DNA of 64,000 nt, taken from positions 1 through 64,000 of the forward strand of contig CP099420.1 of assembly GCA_024114885.1 (NCBI GenBank), in the 5' to 3' direction. This DNA comes from Septoria linicola (lineage: Eukaryota; Ascomycota; Dothideomycetes; Mycosphaerellales; Mycosphaerellaceae). Position 1 is the stretch's first letter. Every line of letters begins with the position of its first letter. The notes beneath the pieces are model-generated. The model was not told the DNA's origin. It did not search any database and saw nothing but the letters and a program-made list of their open reading frames with translations. A program made the translations under genes and the position numbers. Below, in pieces: positions 24,425 to 34,066 of the stretch.

Positions 24425-25720
24425 GAGCGCGTAGTATAGAGTAAGGACACGTAGTAAAAAGGAAGGACGCGTAGTATAGAGTAAGATATACTCTAAGGAT
24501 ATAGTAGAAGGAGTTAAAGGTAATCGAAGAGAGGTAGAGTAGTTAAGGGTAGAGTAGAACGCGTAGTATAAAGTAGGAAAGGGCGTATAGTATAGAGTAA
24601 GGACACGTAGTATAGAGTAAGGGCGCGTAATACGAAGTAAGAGGATATAGTCGAAGACGTTAAGAGCGATCGAGGAGAGGTAGAATAGTTAAGAGTAAAG
24701 TAGAACGTATAGTATAAAGTAGGAAAGGGCACGTAGAGGAGAGATAGAATAGAGAAGGTAGAGTAGAACGCGTAGTATAAAGTAGAAAAGGATAGGTAGA
24801 GGAGAGGTATAATAGTTTAGAGTAGAGTAGAACGTAGAGGGTAAGGTAGGAGAAAGCGTATAGAGGAGAGGTAGAATAGAATAGAGTAGAGTAGAACGTA
24901 GAGGGTAAAGTAGAAAAAAGCGCGTAGAGGAGAGGTAGAATAGAATAGGGTAGAGTAGAACGCGTAGGGTAAAGTAGGAAAGAGCGCGTAGAAGAGAGGT
25001 ATAATAGTTTAGAGTAGAGTAGAACGTAGAAGGTAAGATAGGAAAGAGCGTATAGAAGAGAGGTAGAATAATTTAGAGTAGAGTAGAACGTAAAGAGTAA
25101 GGTAGGAAAGGGCGCGTAGAGGAGAGGTATAATAGTTTAGAGTAGAGTAGAACGTAGAGGGCAAGGTAGGAAAGAGCGCGTAGAGGAGAGGTAGAATAAT
25201 TTAGAGTAGAGTAGAATATAAAGAGTAAGGTAGAAAAGAGTATATAAAGGAGAGGTATAATAGTTTAGAGTAGAGTAGAATATAGAGGGTAAGGTAGAGA
25301 AAAGCGTATAGAAGAGAGGTAGAATAGAATAGAGTAGAGTAGAACGTAGAGGGTAAGGTAGGAAAGAGCGTATAGAAGAGAGGTAGAATAATTTAGAGTA
25401 GAGTAGAACGTGAAAGGTAAGATAGGAAAGAGTGCGTAGAGGAGAGGTATAATAGTTTAGAGTAGAGTAGAACGTAGAGGGCAAGGTAGGAAAGAGCGCG
25501 TAGAAGAGAGATAGAATAGAATAGAGTAGAGTAGAATATAGAGAGTAAGGTAGGAAAGAGCGCGTAGAGGAGAGATAGAATAATTTAAAGTAGAGTAGAA
25601 CGTAAAGAGTAAGGTAGGAAAAGGCGTATAGAGAAGAGGTATAATAGTTTAGGGTAGAGTAGAACATAGAGGGTAAGGTAGGAAAGAGCGCGTAGAAAAG
25701 AGGTAGAATAGAGAAGATAG
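24425..25720. repeat. 64-bp minisatellite, purine-rich plus strand
   Basis: About 20 degenerate tandem units. In the regular part the GGAAAGAGCG landmark recurs at 24977, 25041, 25105 and 25169, exactly 64 bp apart. A unit carries CGTAGAGGAGAGGTA, then an AATAGTTTAGAG or AATAGAATAGAG variant, then GTAGAGTAGAACG. The first 300 bp have a different, looser unit rich in CGTAGTATAGAGTAAGG. The plus strand is strongly A+G rich throughout. Open frames on the minus strand at 24514-24732 and 25137-25667 are by-products: 64 is not a multiple of three and the products are Tyr/Ser/Leu/Thr monotony. Confidence 0.95.
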
Positions 25721-25728
25721 AGTAGAAT
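25721..25728. repeat. Target site duplication AGTAGAAT, left
   Basis: Exact 8-bp copy of 33978-33985, directly outside the terminal inverted repeat. Eight base pairs is the hAT-superfamily length. Confidence 0.93.
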
Positions 25729-25765
25729 TAGACGTCGGAATAGGTTAGTATAGGTAGGGTTAGGT
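25729..25765 (+). repeat. Left terminal inverted repeat of 8.25-kb hAT
   Basis: Starts TAGACGTCGGAATAGGT and continues with TAGTATAGG and GGGTTAGG blocks that reappear, inverted and slightly rearranged, at the right end. Initial TAG is RIPped CAG. Confidence 0.85.
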
Positions 25766-25953
25766 CTAAACCTATATTCTTAGTAATCGATATAGGTTAG
25801 GAGAGTAACCTACTAAAGCTTAATAGGTAGTACTTATAACTAGAAAATATAAGTTAGAGCGTATACCTACGTAGGTACCTATAGGAGTATAGGTATAGGT
25901 ATACTAAAATCTACGTATTTTAAGTATCTAAGTACGTAAAAAGGACGATAGGC

Positions 25954-25976
25954 GCCGACTATATATACCGACTATA
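25954..25976 (+). repeat. CCGACTA bipartite motif, copy 1 (non-coding)
   Basis: Two GCCGACTA-type half-sites, the second RIPped to ACCGACTA, separated by TATAT. Lies between the left inverted end and the 3' end of the first H3-like gene. Confidence 0.85.
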
Positions 25977-26260
25977 GAGATAAGAGGAAACGAAGGTTTT
26001 ATAGTATAAAAGTAGAAAGTAATCTTATATCGTTCGCTATAGTTATAATATAATTTAATACTACGCTTCTACTACGTAGCCGAGTATCTCGAAGTAGCCT
26101 AAACGCTATTCCTTACGCTAAATATAATACGTAGTACTATACTACTTTAAATAACTCTTATTATCTATAACGCCTTATATACGAAGTATTCTCCGAATGA
26201 GCTATATATCCTTCTACTAGATCGTAACTCGCTTTATATAGATAGCGTAGAGGTTAGTAC

Positions 26261-26310
26261 CTATATAAGTTAGTATAAGCTACTAAATAGTAATATAGAA
26301 GGATATATAC
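26261..26310 (-). other. Intron 2 of H3-b, 50 nt
   Basis: GTATAT donor, ACTAAC branch-like sequence, TATAG acceptor (RIPped CAG). Removing it joins FKS to TNLYAI, matching the canonical loop between helices alpha 2 and alpha 3. It does not contain the CCGACTA motif. Confidence 0.85.
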
Positions 26311-26493
26311 TCTTAAAAACCTTCGTTAAATAGAGCTCTACTACCTCTTATAACGCTTCTAGTATAGTAGCCTAAAAGCGTAGATCCTACTTAAAGCTGT
26401 AGGCGACCTCTCTTACTAGTCGCTAGAAGGGAAGCTTACTAATAAGTAGATCCCTAGTCCTCTAAAATATATAAATCTCTCGTAGAGCTAAAA

Positions 26494-26544
26494 CTATAGT
26501 AGATTAGCGTACCGACTACGTTTACCGACTATATTTTAACTTAC
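26494..26544 (-). other. Intron 1 of H3-b, 51 nt, contains CCGACTA motif
   Basis: On the minus strand it has GTAAGT donor, GCTAAT branch-like sequence and CTATAG acceptor. Removing it restores YKLGILALREI, the same length as canonical H3. Nearly all of the intron between donor and branch is the bipartite motif (plus-strand 26510-26533), read as TAGTCGGT-AAACG-TAGTCGGT on this strand. Confidence 0.9.
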
Positions 26545-27302
26545 TACCTAGCTTATAGCGATAAGGCTTCCTTACTCTTCTTACTACTAGAGCCTTCTTA
26601 GAAAGCCTACTAGCTCGCGCTACGTTCTAAGTATTCGACTATACTTTTAGGATACAGGATTTCTTCTTTATAGTAAGTTTTAGACTAGCTCTTCTCTTCT
26701 TCTTCGTTACTATCTTATAAGGCGCTTTTTGTATAATAGGCCGCTTTCTATTAAGGCCCTTCCTACTAGTAGTAGGTCTATTTAGAGTAGGAGGCTTATT
26801 ATTCTCCTCTTTAGGCGCGTCTTTATTATCCTCCTCTTTAGGCGCGTATTTATTATTATCTTTATTATTACTATCTTATATATCGATAAGAATTAGATTA
26901 TTAGCCTATCCTTAAGGCTAGTCGCTAGCTCTCTCTATTTGAAGTTACGCTAATAGAGTAGGAGAACGCGATACTTAATTAGTAAGAGCGCGTTATTTAG
27001 GCGTAAGTATAGTAGCGTCTTATACGAGACGATTAAAGAAGGCGTAGTTAACTAGAAGTACTATATCGCGCGAGAACGCGAAAGAATATTAATAATATTA
27101 TATTTATTTAGAGTTATAGTCGTAAGGTCGAAATTATAAGGTTTTAATATAGGGCTAGAATTTAGAGTCTAAAGCCTAAGGCACTAACGACCTCTCTATT
27201 CCCTAGAGGAACTCGCTATATATCTACTAAGATAATAGGTTAGAAATATAGTTAGTATCTATAGTCGGTAGACTTACGCTTCTACTAAACTATACTACCG
27301 TC

Positions 27303-27812
27303 CTAGCTAGTAAACCTTATACGAATACGATAGTATAGCTATAGATCCTTAGCCTATAGTATAACCTACTTTATATAGATAGCTAGGAGATTAGATATCT
27401 TAAATTTAGTAGTAAGGAACGCTTTAGCTACCTCTTAGAGGCATTCTAAGGCCGCTAATTAATAGCGTAGCCTACTACTAAAAGTAAGAACGATCTCGTA
27501 GACAAGCTACTAGAATAGGAGGCGTTAGATATATAGTTCTATTATACTCTATAATTTCTTAATCTAATAAAGCGTAATAGTACCTAACTTAAGGATACGA
27601 CGTTTCTACCTACTATTACGAGGTATACGCTTCTAACGAGTATTCGTTTTTACTATAATAACCTTCTTCTAAGGCTTAATAGGCTTCTAAGTAGTACTCT
27701 CTAGAATAGCTACTTTTAGTAGACTATATAATCGTAAACGCTAAGAAGGACTTAAAGAGATCGATACTTAATTATCGCTCTTATATAGAGCGTCGTAATC
27801 GAAGAACGGTAT
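27303..27812 (-). pseudogene. Divergent histone H3-like gene (H3-a)
   Basis: Minus strand, no intron, 169 codons plus stop (TAG 27303-27305, which may be the original stop or a RIPped codon). The start is taken at ATA 27810-27812, a RIPped ATG, before PFFDYDALYKSDN. A basic tail of about 75 residues includes KTNTR-KRIPRNSR-KRR. The histone fold follows: KLGTITLY-IKKL, then ELYI-RLLF--LVYEIVLTFSS, RLRY, LAALECL-EVAKAFL, and NLLAIYIK-VIL-AKDL-LYYRIR. It aligns with H3 from the alpha N helix to the C-terminal RIR without gaps. It is much more diverged from canonical H3 than its neighbour H3-b, with which it is in tandem. All internal stops are TAA or TAG. Both genes sit upstream of the transposase on the opposite strand. 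Confidence 0.8.
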
Positions 27813-27999
27813 AAGAAATAAAGGAAAGAGTAGAGATAGGAGGAAGGAAGTAAAGAAAGAAGAAGTAGGTAGTTAGAAAGATACTAAAACTTACTAAGAC
27901 GCTATAAGCTATAGAACCTCGAGTCTAAAGAGATACTAAGAAACTTACTAGATCCTACGTCTATACCTAAATAGGAAGGTACTATATAAGGAAAACTAC

Positions 28000-28023
28000 T
28001 ACCGACTACGATTACCGACTATA
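28000..28023 (+). repeat. CCGACTA bipartite motif, copy 3 (non-coding)
   Basis: Reads ACCGACTA-CGATT-ACCGACTA. Lies about 190 bp upstream of the H3-a start on the minus strand, in the presumed promoter or 5' leader. Confidence 0.8.
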
Positions 28024-29109
28024 AATCTTATCTTGATCAATTCTAGAAGCGTAGAACTAGAGGATAGTTATAGTCGATATTAGTTTACTAGATCTATATA
28101 ATTAGATATTAGTATAGAATAATTAAAAAATAAGCTATTAGTTCTAAGTTATACTAAACTAAGGCCTATTCTATTAATAATAAATTATCTATAATACTAT
28201 AGAAGAGAATATTTTTACTATATATACTAGATATATAAAATATATAAATATAAAGTAGTAATACTCTCTCTCTTTTCTAAGACTAATTAAAAAGGCTAGT
28301 TCTAAAAGATTAGTAGAATCTTCTAAATCTAAAGAAAAACTTTCTCTATAATAGACTTAATAGTAGTATCTCGTTATTAGGCCTTAAAATATCTTAAAAC
28401 TAAATATTTATTCTATTAATATATACTATAGGATTCTTAGGATTTATACTATTTTAGTAATCTATTAAGCCTATTAACTTATTAAGTAGCTTAAAGAGTT
28501 TTAAACCTAGTCTATAGATCGATAGGATAGTTCTTAATATAATAGCTAAAATTATAATATCTCTAGCTAATATATAAGGTTATATATAGTAGAAAAGGTA
28601 AGTATAACTATATAAATAAGTAAGTACTTCTTAAGAAATTAAGATATCCTTTCTAGAATAAAAGCTAGGTCTCTATAATCTACTATTAGTCTTATATAAT
28701 TAGCCTATACCTCTCTTTTTAAAGTAATCTTTCTTCTATCTAGTAGATATACTATATAACTATAGAGATCTAGGATAGGCGGACTTAGTAGATATATTAG
28801 CCTATACTATAATATAATCTAATAGTAAAGTGCCGACTATATATACCGACAACTAATATTATCTAAAAAGCTATATTAAAGTATCTAGGGGCGGACCTGC
28901 CTTAACGTTACTTCTACTTAGTTAGCTCTTAGACTCTAGATTTCCCTACTTCCTACAAATTCTAAACCTCGCTTTCTAACTACCTATACTTATAACTAAA
29001 TTCGTCGTATATTACTATCGCTTGTCTAACCTACCTAATTCTACTACTATTTAGTAGATAACCGTTATAGCTATCGAACGTAATACTTTTAATACTAATT
29101 GTCCTAGAA
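28024..29109. promoter_or_regulatory. Divergent intergenic region between H3-a and transposase
   Basis: About 1.1 kb that must hold both promoters if the genes are transcribed divergently. It is T-rich on the plus strand with no recognisable protein. It contains a truncated CCGACTA motif at 28832-28850. No specific promoter element can be assigned with confidence in RIPped DNA. Confidence 0.4.
28832..28850 (+). repeat. CCGACTA bipartite motif, copy 4 (partial)
   Basis: GCCGACTA-TATAT-ACCGAC followed by AACTA, so the second half-site is damaged. Lies in the divergent intergenic region. Confidence 0.75.
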
Positions 29110-29426
29110 ATAGTATATTAGAAGCGTAAGGTAGAGTCTCTTCCTAAACTCGAGGCGAAACGCGTAAGACTTACTACGACAAGAAAGGATATTAAAGACT
29201 ACTCGATCAATCTAAATATACTACGCGACCGCGCACGTACTTAAGCTATAGACGAAGATAGAGCTAAAGTAGACCGAAAACATAAAGTAAAGAATCAAGC
29301 TTTTAGTCGTTTTAAGGTAAAGTAAATAGCTATACTACTAGGGTAGGATAGCCTCGACAAGGACGCGTAGAAGATATATATTAATTAATAGAAACTAGTC
29401 TATAAGGCAAGCTTTACTAAATAATA

Positions 29427-29503
29427 GTAAGTCTCTATTATACTATTATATATATAGTCGGCAAACGTAGTCGGCGTATATAGTTAGCGCTAATATTATA
29501 TAG
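29427..29503 (+). other. Transposase intron 1, 77 nt, inverted CCGACTA motif
   Basis: GTAAGT donor, GCTAAT branch-like sequence, TATAG acceptor. Removal joins ASFTK to ERKALKKVEKK in phase. It contains TAGTCGGC-AAACG-TAGTCGGC at 29453-29476, the reverse complement of the motif in intron 2. Confidence 0.82.
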
Positions 29504-30041
29504 AGAGAGGAAGGCTCTTAAGAAGGTAGAGAAAAAGAAATCTTCTAAAGACCTCGCTTAGGAAGATAAAGAAGGTTAGTATATCGAGCTCCGCCTTCTA
29601 TATAGGAAGATTAAGAGAAAAGAGGGTATATTAGAAGAATTCGAAAAGGAAGATAGTAGTATATAGGTTTAGGTACTATTAGATCCTTCTAAGTTAAAGA
29701 GAAACTCTATAAACGTTATTATCGATAACCTACTAAGCTTGTCTTAAGAGGAGGACATTTAGGCTAAGTACGCTATTAAGCTGTCTACTAGTACGCTAGG
29801 CTCTACTAACTATAGTAGAGCGACTTATTAATACTAGTATAAGGTAATCGGCAAGTTCTAGTCTAAGATTAAGGCGCTAGACAAACTTATAGCTATATAA
29901 GTATATAGCGATAGCGTAAGTCTTCCTATCTATTAGAAACTCCTATCTACTAATATAATATAGAGCTCCTCTTTTACGACACCGTAGCTTCGAGGTCTAG
30001 CTGTCTTACTTTAGACATTAGTACTAGAAGCCTAAGTCAAG

Positions 30042-30104
30042 GTATATCTACTAGCTATCTTAAGCGCCGACTATATTTGCCGACTATATACTAATTAACT
30101 ATAG
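30042..30104 (+). other. Transposase intron 2, 63 nt, forward CCGACTA motif
   Basis: GTATAT donor, ACTAAT branch-like sequence, CTATAG acceptor. Removal joins LEA-VK to SYITNSVLPILYDIF in phase 0. It contains GCCGACTA-TATTT-GCCGACTA at 30066-30088, the cleanest copy in the element. Confidence 0.85.
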
Positions 30105-31285
30105 TCGTATATTACTAATAGCGTTCTACCTATACTCTACGATATCTTTTAGATAGAATACTAGGCTATACTACGTAATGTTCTTAGCTAGAAGCCCTTC
30201 TTCGTTAATTACTTCTTAATCCTTATCGAGTATCTTAGATAGCTAATTCCTACTAACTACGATTAGAATACCTACGGATTCTCTATACCTACTATGTCTA
30301 TATAGTAGAGACAAAACGCGAAGCTTACCTATAGTATATTTAATAAATAATATATACTTGATAAGGAAGAGACTTTACTCGAAGCTATAGTCGAGAGTCT
30401 AGTTCAAGCTAGATTTAAGAGCGAGCGGGCTAGTATTAGCTTTTCGTCTATTATTACAGATCTAATAGATCCTAGCGCACTTAATCTAGAGATTAGTACC
30501 GAGTTCTTAACTAGTCTATCGTTAGCGGATAAGGGGCTTCACCGCGTCTAATTAGTATAATTTAGGCTTCTCTATAGGTAAGAACTACTATAGACGTCGT
30601 ACTAGGGTAAAGTTATAGCGTGTTTTATAGATAGTCTAGAGCTCCTCTCTTTCTTACTTTTGTAATTTAGTCTGCCTTTATCTTCTTTAACTCTTCTAGT
30701 TTTAATACTACTACCTATAAACACGCTACCTTTATAGCGAAATCTATCGCTAGCTACTAGAGGACTTAGGTCTAGTACTCGACTAAGATAACGATATTAA
30801 GATAGCGTTTTTAGAGACTCTTTATAATTCGAATCTAGTCCGATAGTACTCTCTACGCTACGACATATAGTATTAGAGTAGAGCTCTAGTAGACTACCTA
30901 CTACCTCTAAAATTCTAATTAATATACCTACGTCTTCTCTAGACTAGACTTAAGTAAACAGGGTATATCTATAGTAGAAAGAGTATAAAACGGACTTTAG
31001 AGACTAGTATATACGACGATAGTAGGAGGTACAAGGTCGCTATAAGTATAAGTTCAAGATATAAAAGACTATACCTATTAAATAGAAGAGTACTCGTTCC
31101 TTCTAGGTCTAGAAGTTTTTCGACTAGAGGATTAATATCGAGGATACCTCGCTAAAAGTAGTCTACCGAGGTTACGAGACCTCTTTAGCCTATCTAGGCC
31201 TCTATATTAGTATAAGTAGTCTTAGTTCTTACCTTCGAACTAAGGAGTACGTATAGGTATTTAAGAGAAAGAGGATACTACTAGA

Positions 31286-31363
31286 GTATATCTAGTAGTA
31301 TAAAGACTATTATATAAGTTCCTACTAACTACGTTTACCGACTACGTTATCAAGCTTATATAG
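31286..31363 (+). other. Transposase intron 3, 78 nt, CCGACTA motif
   Basis: GTATAT donor and TATAG acceptor. Only this donor keeps phase with the downstream exon, which reads ARNRKGYLSDLDLSINNFS. The motif at 31323-31346 has one eroded half-site (CTAACTAC) and one intact (ACCGACTA). Confidence 0.7.
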
Positions 31364-32282
31364 TTAGGCTCGAAATCGTAAGGGTTACCTTAGCGACCTA
31401 GACCTAAGTATTAATAACTTCTCTATAGTATCTACGTAAATAATCGTAGTATATAGCCTACTACTTAATTTCTTCGAGAATCCTATAGTCTACTATATAT
31501 ATATATACCTTAACCCTAGTCTCGAAATACCTTTCCGCTCTAGTAAGACGATTAAGGCTCTTCTTTAAGAGGTCTAAGAGAGGTCCGAGGAAGATCTAAA
31601 GGCTATACTAGCTAGAACCTCTAAGGTTACTATCGTAGTCGACAGCTAGTAGTCTAGCGGTATAAAAGCTTTATTCCTTACTATCTATACCTACTAGATC
31701 GACGCTAAATAGGTATAGTACGAGGCGATATTAGACTTTCCTTACGTTACTAGTAGATATACTAGAGAGCGACTTTCGAAATTACTCTTTAATATATTAT
31801 AAAGGTTTAGCCTTAGAGACCGACTAATCGCTCTTATATACGATAACGCTAGAAACAATAGTATACTCTATAGGTCTATATACGTCTTACTAGTATCTAT
31901 TCGATCGGTACTAACGTAAGCTAGTATTAAGGCTATCGGCCTTTACTTAATAGAGTATAGCGTGAAAATCGTAAAGCCTTCTATTTCGATCGAAGAGCTT
32001 ATAGAGCTAGTAGTACTAGATATTTAACTAGATAAAGTAAATCTCTTCTCTAATATTAAAGCTATTAAGCCTACTACGCTAGCTACGATTCTAGAACGGT
32101 TTCCGTGTTTTGCTTACGTAATATAGCTTACTATAAAGGCCTTTTTTATATAACTATAAATAATACCGATTAACGATCTATAAGAGTTTTAGGACGATAA
32201 GAAAGATTAACGAGCTCTAGAAAGGTTTTAAAAGACTTATATAGTAGCTTCTCTTAAAGGACTACCTAAACTTTTATTTAAG

Positions 32283-32348
32283 GTATATCGTAGTTATAGT
32301 CGACGACCGTAGTCGGCAAGTATAGTCGGCGCTTATTAATCGTCCTAG
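32283..32348 (+). other. Transposase intron 4, 66 nt, inverted CCGACTA motif
   Basis: GTATAT donor, TTAAT branch-like sequence, CCTAG acceptor. Removal joins LPKLLFK to VYRFIV-VNSSS in phase 0. It contains TAGTCGGC-AAGTA-TAGTCGGC at 32310-32331, opposite in orientation to introns 2 and 3. Confidence 0.83.
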
Positions 32349-33657
32349 GTCTATAGGTTTATAGTATAGGTAAACTCTAGTTCTTAGCGTTTCGAGAGCT
32401 TTATAGATCTCTAAAGAGAGCGTCTAAAGAATCTATATCTCTATCCGAAGGCTTACGTACGCTAGTAAAAGTATCCTATAACGAGACTACTACGAGTAAT
32501 ATAAGACGTAAGGACCCGTTAGAGCTCGACTACGATAATACTATCTCGCTTTAGTCGACTACGCGACTTTATTAATAAATTTATTAAGCGTTAGTCGCTA
32601 CTAACACTTGTACTATCTAATACTGACTAGTAATAGTTAGAATACCTTACGTCTCTAACTATACTCTTCGCTTAGGCTACTACCTACGTCGGTACGATAA
32701 AGGGCTCTAGCCTCTATCTAGTCCTTAGCTACTATAACTCTCTTTTCGATATTCTAGATAAAGTAGATAAGAAACTTAAGTATAAGAAAGAGGCTTAGAA
32801 GGTCTTACTCTATAAGGCACTAGATAAAGCGTATACTAAGCTCTTTTAATATTACTAACGGACCTAGTAACGGTTTAAGGACTACTACGGTATAGTAGTA
32901 CTACTATACTCTACGATTAAGAGTATATTCTAGAAGCGAGACGCTTTTAATAACGATAGTTTAGAAGATCTCTACTAGAGCAAATTACGCGTAGAGTAGT
33001 TAAAGTATTATAAAGCTTTATCTAGTACTATATAAGCTTCGAAATAGTAGCCTCGAGGTATATAAAGCTTCTTAACCTCCTTCGCTATAGGGATCGATAG
33101 CGACGATAATAAAGCTTAACTAGTACTAGACGTAGCCTCCTTAGTCGAGCCTAATAACGAACTAGAGCGCTATTAGAAAGTAGACTTCTTATATATAGAA
33201 GGAATAGATCCTATAGATATATAGCTAGCTCTTACTAATATATTCTCTACTATATCGAAAATAGCCTAGGATATTCTATATATTCTAGTAGTAGGTACTA
33301 GATACGAACGAGATTTTAGTATTATACGTTATTAGAACCGCTATAATCGGATATATAATCTAGATACCTTTACGTATATTATACTATTACGATATCGATA
33401 TCGCGATTATAAGTATAATATAAGAGTAGTACTTACTATAGAAGTATCTACTCTTTATCCTAATTTAGAACTTACTTATAATTAGATAGAGGTAGTCGAG
33501 AAGTAGAATAAGGAGGTTGAAAACGAAATCAAGGCTCTTTTAAAGTTTAATAGTATTAGCGATAATAAAGAGGTTATAAAGGTAGATAAATTATAGCGTC
33601 GAAGTACGCGAAAGCGTAATATACTCTATAGAGAAGCTTTAAGAGCTAGAACGTAGC

Positions 33658-33681
33658 TACCGACTACGTCTACTAACTATA
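33658..33681 (+). repeat. CCGACTA bipartite motif, copy 9 (3' UTR)
   Basis: ACCGACTA-CGTCT-ACTAACTA, beginning two bases after the presumed transposase stop codon. The second half-site is RIPped. Confidence 0.75.
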
Positions 33682-33929
33682 TATATTATAAACTTAAGTC
33701 GACGTTAGATTAGCCTATCCGTTCCGCTTATTACTATTATCCCTCTCTCTGTCTTTACTACTCTATTATATACTTCCTTTTATAGTCGATACTAACTAGA
33801 ATAATTCTTCTTCGTAGTTATACTTAAAACCTATATTATACCTATTTTTTGTTCGCCTAACCTATCTAAGTATAGAGTAGGTATTTATACTATACCTATT
33901 ACTATCTTCTATAGGTAGGCTAAGACCTA

Positions 33930-33977
33930 GCCTAACCTATATACTAACCCGTTTCGGCCTACCTATTCTAACGTCTA
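33930..33977 (-). repeat. Right terminal inverted repeat of 8.25-kb hAT
   Basis: Ends ACCTATTCTAACGTCTA, the inverse of the left end apart from RIP-type differences. The preceding 250 bp carry CTAACCTA and TAGGTAGG subterminal repeats like those at the left. Confidence 0.85.
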
Positions 33978-33985
33978 AGTAGAAT
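33978..33985. repeat. Target site duplication AGTAGAAT, right
   Basis: Exact partner of 25721-25728. The target was the right edge of the minisatellite, where GTAGAAT-like text is common. Confidence 0.93.
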
Positions 33986-34066
33986 ACTCGATTAGGAAGT
34001 GTTTTAGTTAGAGTTTAGAGCTAACTATTATACCTCGAGGAAGAGCTTTAGAGTATAGTAGCTAGA
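33986..34066. other. Short spacer before copy B
   Basis: About 80 bp between the hAT target duplication and the first base of the large repeat. It does not match the pogo relic that flanks copy A, which makes the left edge of the repeat sharp. Confidence 0.7.

Larger units (their letters stand above)
26175..26938 (-). pseudogene. Histone H3-like gene with long N-terminal tail (H3-b)
   Basis: Minus strand, two introns (26494-26544 and 26261-26310); the exons total 663 nt, 221 codons with the stop. The start is taken at ATA 26936-26938 (RIPped ATG) and the stop is TAA at 26175. A tail of about 120 residues is rich in Asn, Lys, Glu and Pro, with APKEEDNK and APKEENNK repeats. The H3 fold follows: RKPYRYKLG, then ILALREI (compare canonical TVALREI), LLISKLPF-RLVREVAYSFK, DLRF, LEAL-EVVELYLT, and after intron 2 TNLYAIYIKRVTI--KDI-LIRRI. 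The spacing equals canonical H3, without the longer loop 1 of many CENP-A proteins. Missing letters are TAG/TAA at Gln, Trp or Arg positions. A long divergent tail is typical of centromeric H3, but assignment as CENP-A is not supported by loop 1. It lies inside the hAT element. Confidence 0.88.
29110..33656 (+). pseudogene. hAT transposase of the 8.25-kb element
   Basis: Start taken at ATA 29110 (RIPped ATG) before VY-KRKVESLPKLEAKR; stop TAG 33654-33656. Four introns, each keeping frame: 29427-29503, 30042-30104, 31286-31363 and 32283-32348. The RNase H-like core includes KVTIVVDS--SSGIKAL near 31610 (first catalytic Asp region) and LIYDNARNNS at 31835-31860 (second Asp, retained). The C-terminal dimerisation region near 33260-33340 reads A-DILYILVVGTRYERDFS, followed by NRIYNLDTFTYIILLRY, matching the hAT family. 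The N-terminal exon is basic and could be a DNA-binding region, but no BED finger could be verified. About 30500-30960 reads poorly, so another intron or damage there is possible. Numerous TAA/TAG codons make it inactive. Confidence 0.85.
25729..33977. mobile_element. 8.25-kb hAT element carrying histone H3-like genes
   Basis: Ends are TAGACGTCGGAATAGGT at the left and, as the reverse complement, TAGACGTTAGAATAGGT at the right. Both would have begun CAGACGT before RIP, the usual hAT CAG start. An exact 8-bp duplication, AGTAGAAT, flanks the unit. Inside are a plus-strand hAT transposase (29110-33656) and two minus-strand H3-like genes (26175-26938 and 27303-27812). Nine copies of a bipartite CCGACTA motif lie in introns and non-coding spacers across the whole element, tying the H3 genes and transposase together as one unit. 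Subterminal DNA is rich in AGGTTAG and CCTACC-type repeats. The copy is RIPped and inactive. Confidence 0.9.

Noticed and set aside
24514..24732. 72-codon minus-strand frame
   Set aside because: Also a by-product of the pyrimidine-rich strand of the minisatellite.
25137..25667. 176-codon minus-strand protein with Tyr/Ser/Leu/Thr repeats
   Set aside because: It is the pyrimidine-strand reading of the 64-bp minisatellite. The repeat is not a multiple of three and the product is compositional noise.
26175..26938. H3-b as a definite centromeric CENP-A
   Set aside because: The long tail fits, but loop 1 between helices 1 and 2 has canonical H3 length, and a phylogeny is needed. Called H3-like only.
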